A DNA stretch of 10,092 nucleotides from Planctomycetota bacterium. Its GTDB lineage: Bacteria; Planctomycetota; Phycisphaerae; Sedimentisphaerales; SM23-30. The notes below the pieces were generated by a model. That model searched no databases. It saw nothing but the letters and a program-made list of their open reading frames with translations, and had not been told where the DNA came from. The stretch is taken from positions 1-10,092 of the forward strand of contig JAKQBU010000294.1 in the NCBI GenBank assembly GCA_029573975.1. Reading direction: 5' to 3'. How positions within the stretch are numbered: position 1 is the stretch's first letter; every line of letters begins with the position of its first letter. Positions 1 through 6,100 of the stretch are shown piece by piece. Position numbers and translations under genes: made by a program.

Positions 1-76
1 GACTACCAGACATGGTCTTACTGCAACAATTTTATTTGATTTTGAAAGGTTATTACCCTCACAAACCATACAAACA

Positions 77-382
77 TCAATCTTTCATTTCACAGAAACT
101 CAAATGGTCGGAACGAATACCGCCGCACTGTTCACACCAGACCTTACGATATTCCACATCCAGCCAGACGTTTCGACCAGCCATATGTAGATCCTGAACC
201 GCTCGATGACGCCCTTGGGTATGAACGGTCAGGGTCGGGGTTTGGCAGACATGATAGAAAGAACTATAACGAAAATCCGGCTGGAAATAGACGGTGGCCG
301 ATTCCCCCGTGTCACGAATCGTTTGTTCCGTAATTTTTACTCGCATAAATGGGAAATAACCTGCTATACTGAGACTGGACAT
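77..382 (-). pseudogene. ISL3-family transposase remnant, N-terminal zinc-finger part only (101 aa)
   Basis: The 101 residues match the N-terminal zinc-binding region of ISL3 (IS204/IS1001/IS1165-type) transposases, which recognises DNA before the DDE catalytic domain. The diagnostic stretch is residues 61-97: a VQDL segment, a WLDVEYRK strand, then a CEQCGG knuckle (C83, C86) and a SDHLSFCE tail. In the family an upstream CxxC completes the zinc site; here only C46 remains and the partner position (43) is Tyr, so the finger is probably defective. The frame ends in TGA at 77-79, and no ISL3 catalytic sequence follows in any minus frame down to position 1. Full-length family members have roughly 400 residues or more, so about three quarters is missing. 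The ATG at 382 is chosen over the TTG at 400 because a strong Shine-Dalgarno lies 7 nt before it. The family call is firm; calling it a pseudogene is inference from length and the lost Cys. Confidence 0.8.
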
Positions 383-388
383 TGTGTG

Positions 389-396
389 ACTCCTTT
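389..396 (-). promoter_or_regulatory. Shine-Dalgarno for the ISL3 remnant (AAAGGAGT)
   Basis: Read on the minus strand, AAAGGAGT sits with its GGAG core 7 nt before the ATG at 382. This decides the start over the TTG at 400 and shows that translation initiation is still intact in an otherwise broken gene. Confidence 0.6.
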
Positions 397-553
397 CCAA
401 TCAAATATTTTTGGAAAACGACTTCGTAAACCGAGCAAGTTTTGTTATTATCGCTGACTGGATTGGCCTGCAGAAACATGTACGAATCGACTTCTTATAA
501 TCCCACAGGGTGTAAACTAAGTAGAAACGCAAAATGATTCATAGAAAATCCAC

Positions 554-1435
554 CTATTGGCCGATAGTCTCAAAGGCGGCGGAGCCGCCGGGAGACCAAC
601 GCCATGGGATATCCTCAGCCAGAGGGGAGACAGGTCCATTCATAGCTACACGAGTCTCTATTTTTCCATCAAAGTTTGCTTTTTTTGCTTCGGCTTCAAA
701 ACCCCATTCAATTTCCACTTCCGTTTTCTGCCAGGTTCCCATAATCGGACTGGTTACACGGATGTTCGGAACGACAAGGCACATTCCATTCCTTGGCATG
801 TCTTCTTCGTAGAAAACCGCGACCATTTCCACAGCCGCGTCAACTTGCTGACTATATGCCCAGTCCATTTTTTCTCCGGGTTCACTTTTATATGTCCAAG
901 TACGCTTATTTTTTGATATGACCGGGCTACTTAGAGTTTTGTCCACGGTCCAGCCAAACCAACCCCACGCAGTAGGATAGACTCGAACTTCTATCTTTTC
1001 CGGTGCGATAACTTCCTGACCATTCGGCCAATGGAGTTCTATTTGATACTCTGACAGCCCTCCTACCCAAAGTAGTCCAGCTAGTAACCGACCTTTTGGT
1101 TTGGAAGGTAATGGTTTAAGTAAATCCGGCTGATCATAATATATGCTTTTAAATTCCTGTTCCGGCAATGCATCATAAGCTGTCCGGTAGACCGTATCAA
1201 TCTGCTCCAGCCGCCGCGGGATAAAATACGCTTCCGGTTTCTCCTGCACCGCCCGATCCGCCCGCCATTCATAGGCCCACGGCGCAATATCCACCGGTTG
1301 ACCTACTAGTTTGTCCAACTCGGTTTTCTCCATCGCAATCGTTGTGGGGGCGGACGATTCCGCCGCAGACGCAATTCCAACGCTAACTAGGGACATTATT
1401 ACCACTACGCTCATCTGCATGATTCGCTTGGTCAT
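554..1435 (-). CDS. Secreted Trp-rich protein of unknown function (293 aa)
   Basis: The N-terminus is a classical Sec signal peptide: K3-R4, a hydrophobic core around residues 8-21, and an ASA motif (22-24) with likely cleavage after A24 or A25. The mature protein is rich in Trp and Tyr, with motifs such as APWAYEW, a YFIPRRLE segment, LLAGLLWVGG, TAWGWFGWTVD and WTYKSEPGEKMDWAYS. It looks like an extracytoplasmic beta-rich domain. It resembles N-terminal regions of long uncharacterised exported planctomycete-type proteins that I recall, but I cannot name a family or function. If so, this copy is short: after a VSPLAED segment it runs into about 18 residues unlike the rest and stops at 554, so it may be C-terminally truncated. 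ATG 1435 is preferred to the in-frame start at 1474 because it gives a normal signal peptide and has GAGGA 7 nt upstream. It is apparently monocistronic with its own promoter at 1524-1552. Confidence 0.85.
   Translation of the reverse strand: MTKRIMQMSVVVIMSLVSVGIASAAESSAPTTIAMEKTELDKLVGQPVDIAPWAYEWRADRAVQEKPEAYFIPRRLEQIDTVYRTAYDALPEQEFKSIYYDQPDLLKPLPSKPKGRLLAGLLWVGGLSEYQIELHWPNGQEVIAPEKIEVRVYPTAWGWFGWTVDKTLSSPVISKNKRTWTYKSEPGEKMDWAYSQQVDAAVEMVAVFYEEDMPRNGMCLVVPNIRVTSPIMGTWQKTEVEIEWGFEAEAKKANFDGKIETRVAMNGPVSPLAEDIPWRWSPGGSAAFETIGQ
567..596. repeat. Compound inverted repeat over the 3' end of the secreted-protein gene
   Basis: Inner arms GGCGGC (575-580) and GCCGCC (584-589) enclose a 3-nt loop. 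Outer arms GTCTC (567-571) and GAGAC (592-596) also pair, separated from the inner stem by small internal loops (AAA and GG). The structure lies inside the last 15 or so codons, ending 10 bases from the stop at 554-556. No long T tract follows on the minus strand, so it is not a textbook intrinsic terminator. It could stabilise the mRNA 3' end or be a REP-like palindrome. No second copy was seen in the window. Confidence 0.55.
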
Positions 1436-1442
1436 CGTATAT

Positions 1443-1447
1443 TCCTC
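1443..1447 (-). promoter_or_regulatory. Shine-Dalgarno GAGGA fixing the start at 1435
   Basis: On the minus strand GAGGA lies 7 nt before ATG 1435. The in-frame alternative at 1474 has no comparable site and would add 13 charged residues before the signal peptide. Confidence 0.7.
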
Positions 1448-1523
1448 TTTTTCTGGATTCAGATAACGGTTCACAGGCCTCAGATACCTTCCGAGAAATC
1501 ATTTCCCGGACGGCATAGTCAGT

Positions 1524-1552
1524 ATTGTCGCTAAACGCATTCTTGTTGTCAA
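1524..1552 (-). promoter_or_regulatory. Putative sigma-70 promoter of the secreted-protein gene
   Basis: On the minus strand a perfect -35 hexamer TTGACA (1547-1552) is followed after 17 nt by GACAAT (1524-1529), which matches the -10 consensus at 4 of 6 positions. It would give a leader of about 80 nt before ATG 1435. It is supported by sequence only. Confidence 0.45.
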
Positions 1553-1680
1553 CAGTCCAGCAATTCAAACTTGGGATGGCCAAGGAACATCATACTCCCG
1601 AAAAGGATACGGTGCATGATTCCCACAGGTTATAGGAGACTTCAGAAAATCTGTAAGGACAGGAATTACTAGTTTGTTTC

Positions 1681-1717
1681 GGAAAATCAGGTTAGCCTTT
1701 GGCTTCCTGATTTTTCC
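1681..1717. terminator. Bidirectional intrinsic-terminator-like hairpin
   Basis: Arms AAAATCAGG (1683-1691) and CCTGATTTT (1706-1714) pair perfectly. Inside them AGCC (1694-1697) pairs with GGCT (1701-1704) around a TTT loop, giving a 9+4-bp stem with a small bulge. Five Ts follow on the plus strand (1711-1715), and the A run gives a T run on the minus strand. No complete gene ends immediately before it on either strand, so the gene it served may be gone. Confidence 0.6.
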
Positions 1718-1828
1718 AGGTATTCCTCAGCCCGGGACCGATAGTCCCAGGATCTTAAATGTAAGATACTCTCCAAAAGGCGGATACGTGAGAAATAGAG
1801 GTTATACCATCCGAAAGCAAAAAAGAAA

Positions 1829-1865
1829 AAACCCGTTGCCAAAACTGGATCAACGGGCTTTTTAA
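1829..1865 (-). terminator. Strong intrinsic terminator (also possible on the plus strand)
   Basis: CCCGTTG (1832-1838) pairs with CAACGGG (1851-1857) across a 12-nt loop. Read on the minus strand the stem is followed by TTTTTTCTTTTTT (1831 down to 1819), an excellent T tract. On the plus strand it is followed by CTTTTT (1858-1863), so it may work both ways. The minus-strand stop at 1884-1886 lies 26 nt before the stem, the usual spacing for a gene end, which suggests a gene once ended there. Confidence 0.75.
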
Positions 1866-1883
1866 TTTTCTTATCGGACTGGG

Positions 1884-2066
1884 TCAACCTACTGCCCTAT
1901 GGGCCAAAATATCAGATTGACTATGTAATATTTCTCGACAAAACATAAGATAAGAATCCAATTTTTCGGAATATTTTTTCTGATGTTGGAACCGACGATT
2001 AAGCAAGGAAAAATAGTTAAAGACTATTTCATTTGCCCGGACCAAAACTATACTGAAAGGTCCCAA
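1884..2066 (-). pseudogene. Possible C-terminal remnant of an unidentified gene
   Basis: An open frame of about 60 codons ends in TGA 26 nt before the strong minus-strand terminator at 1829-1865. The implied peptide has a plausible soluble-protein composition, with segments such as FNYFSLLNRRFQHQ and YSEKLDSYLMFCRE that could form helices. There is no ATG with a ribosome-binding site at its head; the only start is a TTG at 2066, and a stop (TAA) lies about a dozen bases further upstream. I do not recognise a family. The terminator placement is the main argument that this is the tail of a former gene. It may equally be chance in AT-rich DNA. Confidence 0.25.
2011..2029. repeat. Short AT-rich inverted repeat
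   Basis: AAATAGT (2011-2017) and ACTATTT (2023-2029) form a perfect 7-bp stem with a 5-nt loop. It lies inside the doubtful frame 1884-2066. It shares the string ATAGTTA with the dyad at 2533-2556. Confidence 0.35.
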
Positions 2067-2106
2067 ATTCCAATATTGTTATGTAGAGTCCCCCAATTAT
2101 CGGCCC

Positions 2107-2376
2107 TTATCCCTCAGCCACCGCGACTACCCGCCCACACCGGGGACAATGCCCAATCTCATCTGCGGGATTCGTATCCTCTTTAACCAGCCCATACGAT
2201 CGCCATTCACTGCCCAACATCTCCTTGACCATTGCCTGTCCTTGTTCCGAACGAAAAGATATCCGACCCTGCCCGTTCGGGAATTCCCGGAACTGCCGGT
2301 TGTCAATATCCACCAGGTATTGTATCCCTTGATATTCGGTTATGGGTAATAACCTCGGTTCATTTTCCTGTTTCAT
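2107..2376 (-). CDS. Small conserved-looking protein with C-terminal CPRCG knuckle (89 aa)
   Basis: I do not recognise a named family. Residues 13-45 (EYQGIQYLVDIDNRQFREF and following) form a compact beta-rich unit reminiscent of small bacterial hypothetical proteins with a YLVD-x-RQFR pattern. Residues 46-60 look helical. The C-terminus carries a single CPRCG zinc knuckle (C77, C80) preceded by H76. Two Cys alone cannot complete a tetrahedral zinc site, so metal binding would need H76 and another ligand or a dimer. The protein is soluble, with no signal peptide or membrane segment. ATG 2376 is chosen because GGAGGA lies 7 nt upstream; the frame stays open to a TTG at 2478, but that extension would run through the leader hairpin and the promoter region. 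It is apparently a single-gene unit; no partner gene is evident. Confidence 0.75.
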   Translation of the reverse strand: MKQENEPRLLPITEYQGIQYLVDIDNRQFREFPNGQGRISFRSEQGQAMVKEMLGSEWRSYGLVKEDTNPADEIGHCPRCGRVVAVAEG

Positions 2377-2383
2377 GCTTGCA

Positions 2384-2389
2384 TCCTCC
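2384..2389 (-). promoter_or_regulatory. Shine-Dalgarno GGAGGA fixing the start at 2376
   Basis: On the minus strand GGAGGA lies 7 nt before ATG 2376. A second consensus site, AGGAGG (2452-2457), lies further upstream, but the only in-frame start after it is a TTG at 2439 with a poor 12-nt spacing. Confidence 0.7.
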
Positions 2390-2405
2390 GACCGAATCAC
2401 TCTGA

Positions 2406-2439
2406 TTGGCGATTCGCTCGAAAATGGGCGAATCGCCAA
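2406..2439 (-). promoter_or_regulatory. Perfect 12-bp leader hairpin upstream of the 89-aa gene
   Basis: TTGGCGATTCGC (2406-2417) is the exact reverse complement of GCGAATCGCCAA (2428-2439), with a 10-nt loop. It sits between the putative promoter (2478-2490) and the Shine-Dalgarno (2384-2389), 16 nt upstream of the latter. There is no T tract after it, so it is not a terminator. It may be a regulatory 5' UTR stem or a DNA operator. The arms contain GATTCG/CGAATC, and further CGAATC or GAATCG strings occur nearby at 2393-2398 and 2459-2463. Confidence 0.6.
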
Positions 2440-2477
2440 ATAACTGATAAGCCTCCTGAATCGCACATCTGAAGACA

Positions 2478-2490
2478 ATTATACATTATA
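2478..2490 (-). promoter_or_regulatory. Putative -10 region: two overlapping-range TATAAT boxes
   Basis: On the minus strand TATAAT occurs at 2485-2490 and again at 2478-2483. The best -35 candidate is TTGAAG (2505-2510), but its spacing is 14 or 21 nt, neither ideal. That -35 lies in a small inverted repeat TCGGTT/AACCGA (2499-2504/2510-2515). Transcription from here would give a leader of roughly 90 nt including the 12-bp stem. Confidence 0.4.
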
Positions 2491-2532
2491 TATACCACTC
2501 GGTTCTTCAAACCGACGCGCAAGGCTTGAGCT

Positions 2533-2556
2533 GATAGTTACAAAACGATAACTATC
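2533..2556. repeat. 8-bp dyad between the divergent 89-aa gene and transposase remnant
   Basis: GATAGTTA (2533-2540) and TAACTATC (2549-2556) are exact reverse complements with an 8-nt spacer. It lies in the AT-rich intergenic region, 40-60 bp upstream of the putative promoter for the 89-residue gene. It could be an operator or part of an old insertion end; nothing decides between them. Confidence 0.35.
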
Positions 2557-2589
2557 TCTAAAATTAAGATTTATAATACTGGCCGAAAT

Positions 2590-3087
2590 GTGAAAAATTA
2601 CCAAATACAAGCCATATTAATGGTACTGTTGCAGATTTCTGTTGCAAGTCGGATGGCTCGGATTTGCCAAAATCCAGGATTGTGCAGCGGAGCCGAAACT
2701 ATAAATGCCGTCGCTATCCGCGGTGTGAACGCAACGCCTACCCTTCTGAACAAACTTGCCCGATTACGCCACCAGGTGATTCATTTCCCAATTTTGGCCA
2801 AAACCATGAAGAAACTCTTCTCGTCCAATCTTGAAAATACGCTCACATTCCTGTATGATTCCTTGCTGCCGACCATTTCCAATGCTGTGGAGCAAGCCAA
2901 CCGTCTTCAACGCAAAATGCAAAAGAGCATTTACCGAGTACGGACTCGCGAATACATCAGGCAACGCATCGCGGTTGACATACAATGGGATGTACATATT
3001 GACACGCAACTCCAAACCACGAGCACACTTCATCGCAATAGAGCAAATAAAAGCCAGAAAACTTATGAAAAACGCAAAATCGTATAA
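2590..3087 (+). pseudogene. DDE transposase remnant, C-terminal part (family not assigned)
   Basis: From about residue 50 the frame reads like the end of a DDE transposase: a LLNKLARLR segment, KTMKKLFSSNLENTLTFL (72-89), then LLPTISNAVEQANR (92-105) with E101 as the likely catalytic Glu, followed by a basic RKMQKSIYRVRT tail (108-119), RQRIAVD and a TTSTLHRNRA end. The S/T-N-x-x-E-x-x-N-R pattern is the usual setting of the DDE glutamate. Residues 1-49 look unrelated, and the two catalytic Asp regions are absent, since upstream DNA carries the opposite-strand 89-residue gene. The true homologous part is therefore roughly 2740-3087. It is not from the ISL3 element at 77-382, because ISL3 C-termini have a different pattern. 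The GTG at 2590 is only the first available start and need not be used. The frame ends 37 bp from the convergent adhesin gene. Confidence 0.6.
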
Positions 3088-3094
3088 ATATAAC

Positions 3095-3125
3095 GCTGTA
3101 ATGATGCTACAGTTTCTTTATTTTT
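3095..3125 (+). terminator. Weak intrinsic-terminator-like hairpin between convergent genes
   Basis: GCTGTA (3095-3100) pairs with TACAGT (3108-3113), including one G-T pair, around a 7-nt loop and is followed by a T-rich tract (3113-3125). It would end plus-strand transcription of the transposase remnant. The stem is short. The T tract runs into the adhesin stop codon on the other strand, and I see no convincing terminator for the adhesin itself. Confidence 0.35.
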
Positions 3126-6100
3126 CAGGTATTATCTGGTGGGAAGGTGATAATCTGGACGTTATCAAACCGGCTTTGAGCGTTATGGGTTCCCAGGCCG
3201 AGGGCACCGCCATGGATCCGGCTGCTGAAGGCATAACCGGCGGTTTTGGCATCATTCACCACCAGGCTGACCGTGTTATCATGCAGGATCAGTTTCAGGG
3301 TATATTCTTTGCCGGCCTTGAATTTCATACTTGTTTTGGAAAGGACGATCCAGCCGTCTTCGGTGCATTGGCCGATTTCCAGCTTTTTGGTTTTCTGGTT
3401 GATACCGGCGAACTTGAAGTCGGTCGGACTGACATAATCAAAAATCACATAGGAGTTGGCCAGCGTTCCCTTGCCCGCTTTGGCCATGGTAACGGTCAGG
3501 TTCATTTCCAGATAGTCCGAAACGGTGCCTTCACCGAGCAGCGAGACAAAATTATCGCCGGCATCGGTGAGCTGGAAGCTATCCTGCCCCAGATCGGTCA
3601 GAGCGGGGGAATCCAATTGCTCCTCCGCAATCCGGTTTCCCGTCAAAACATCGAAGGCCAGATTGTCGCTCCCCCACGAAGCGGCGGGCAGATCCGCCAG
3701 GACCCGGCGGAGCGGATCCATCGCATGAAACAGGCGGGTGGAGAGAACCGGCAGCAGGCCGGAGGCGGGAAGATCGCCGCCGCCATTTTTACCGGCGCTG
3801 AGGATGGTGTCCTTGCCGCTGCCGCCATAAATCCAATTATCGTCCGATACGCCGGTGAGGGTGTCGCTGCCCCACTGGCCGTAGAGTACGGAACTGCCGG
3901 TCCCGCCGTCGATGGTATCCTTTTCGAGGACCGAGGTTTTCTTGTCCGGGTTGCGGCCCTGCTGGGCGGCCTGGGTATTGAAATCCAGGTTTTTCACCAG
4001 CAGCCGGGCGGTGCCATCGCCAAAGGGAAGCGTCGGATCGGCGGCCTGCCAGGTTACGGTGGCGGCGGCACTGTCGCCGAGGATAAAGTCGTCGCCGGCA
4101 TCCCCGGTGATGGCGTCATTCCCGGCGATCAGGGTGATGGTATCCTTGCTGCCGCCCCGGTTGAGGAAGTCCAGGGAATGGTACGCGGTATAACTGGTGC
4201 GCGACTGAATGGCAAACTGGTCATCGGCATAGCGGCCCAAGCCCAGCAGCAACTGATCCAGATCCTTTTGCAGGGCCTCGGAATCCTGCGCGGTATCCGC
4301 CAGGAGAACGGGGATCCCCAGGATGCCATAGTTGCCTAGAATCAGGTCGTCGCCGTCCTGGCCGTGGATGGTGTTGTTATTCATTTGCTTGTCATAGTCA
4401 TGATCGTACACCAGGAGTTTTTTCTGGGCGGCGGTAAAGGTCAAATCCTGAACATCGTGGTTGAGCTGGATGTGGTCTTTCAGAGCCTGCTGACACAGGG
4501 CGGCGTTGGCCTTCAGGGTGGCCTGGGCGGATTTCAGAAGGGCTTCCTGCTGCGCCGAAGTTTCCGAGGTGCCGGCCGTCGCGGTATCGAGCACGGCCGT
4601 GATCACGGTGCCGTCATCGCCGAAAACCAGGTCATTACCGGCGCCGGCAAAAATCTGGTCGTTATTGAGAATCAGGTCGTGCCAGTCGGGGTCCTCTAAA
4701 TCCGATTTACTCAGTTTTTTCTTGCCGGTTACACTGTCGATTAGACTATCCAGAACCTGATAATGGGTCTGATAGACGGTAAAATCAAAATCCACTACCA
4801 GGTGCTGCAAGTCGTACAGGTAATTCTGGGTTTGCAGGGACTGATCGAGGTAACGGGCGGGGTCCTGGGGCAGAGCGGAAACAAAGGATTCGATGATGAG
4901 GCCGTTGTCCCCGAAGATCATGTCGTTGCCTTCCGAGCCGTCGATCTGATCGTTGCCCAGCAGGATATCATGGTCGTCCACATAGGCGGAATCCGTATGC
5001 CGCAGGGTGTCGGTGTCGATGGCCAGGCTGTGCAGCCCATCGAGAACGGTATGGAAGGCGTTCCAGAGGGCTTCCCGTGCCTCCTGCAGGGCGGTCGGTT
5101 CGGTGGTTATTTCCGAATAGAATATTCCGGTATCGCCGAAGAGCATGTCGTTGCCGCCACCGCCAGTAATCGTATCATTGCCGTTGAGGATATCCGTGTG
5201 GCCCAGAATATCGGGCACGAAGGAAATATATGGCATCAGCGAGGTGCCATCGGTGCGCAGCAGCGGGCCGATATTATTGGTCCGGATGAAGTCCTGGATC
5301 GCCTCCGGCAGGACCGTTCCCACGGATGGCAGGAAGTGGAAGGGCGCGGTGTCATTCAGATCGTCGGGCAGCAGGGTGATCGGATTGAGGATGACCGAAC
5401 CGCCGTCGGCCAAAACGACCGATAATTCCGAGTCTGCTCCCACCAGCCGCAGACTGTTGTAGATGTGCGGCAGATCGGTAGCGAAGGGAACCACATTCAA
5501 TGCCCCATCGCCAAAAATGACATCATCGCCATCGGCGCCGCTGAGGGTATCGTCGCCGCGATGCCCGAAGAGAATATCGTCCCCGTCGCCGCCATCCAGG
5601 GTACTGTTGTCCACCTCCGCCAGGTCAATAAAGAGCATGACGGTATCCCAGGTATCTGTACCGGCAAGCGCGGCCTGGCTGCCGTCCGGCTGATAGGCGC
5701 CGGCCAGGACGATCAGGTCCGCCGCCAGCATTTGGGACGCCAGCAGGGCTTGCGTATCCAGGCCGGCGTTGGAACTGATATTCATCATGCCGGTAAGTGT
5801 CCCGATATCCTCCAGCAGGACATCGCGATGCCAGGAGCCGCTGGCATTTACTACCGGCTGGCCGCTGTCATCGAAGGCGCGGGAAATGGTACCCATATGG
5901 GCGATCAGGATATCGTTGCCCTCCTGCCCATAGAGGGTATCGTCACCCTGGCCGCCCTGGATTTCATCGTCACCGCTGCCGCCCCAAAGGGTATCATCGC
6001 CCCGCTGGCCGTAGAGAATATCGTCGCCCGCATCGCCCCGGATGGTATCGCTGCCATAGGGATAGTCCTGATCGTAGAATTGCGTGACCTGACGAATCAC

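Larger units (their letters stand above)
1553..1883. other. Gene-free stretch with two terminator hairpins
   Basis: No reading frame here has a recognisable product or a Shine-Dalgarno/start pair. The minus frame spanning 1687-1887 would have to start at a TTG and read straight through a terminator, so it is not called. The stretch holds the hairpins listed at 1681-1717 and 1829-1865 and a weak 5-bp hairpin, GGGAC/GTCCC, at 1734-1748. It is probably the debris of a lost gene or the joint of an old insertion. Confidence 0.5.

Noticed and set aside
401..553. Search for an ISL3 terminal inverted repeat or promoter upstream of the transposase remnant
   Set aside because: No sequence here could be matched to a known ISL3 end, no partner end is present, and -35/-10 candidates were poor.
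501..1629. Shared TCCCACAGG at 501-509 and 1621-1629 flanking the secreted-protein gene, considered as a target-site duplication
   Set aside because: Nine bases in AT-moderate DNA, no inverted repeats next to them and no transposase between them; chance is enough to explain it.
1687..1887. Minus-strand open frame of 66 codons
   Set aside because: It has only a TTG start, reads through a strong terminator that supplies its FFFF run, and ends in a second hairpin.
2764..3033. Minus-strand open frame of 89 codons
   Set aside because: It is antisense to the transposase remnant, whose plus-strand product carries recognisable transposase motifs; no start signal is seen.
2831..4339. Long plus-strand open frame (502 codons) opposite the 3' end of the adhesin gene
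   Set aside because: It is antisense to clearly coding RTX and LamG-like sequence, begins inside the transposase remnant in another frame, has a low-complexity Gly/Ala/Ile product, and has no ribosome-binding site. It is a shadow of the adhesin codons.
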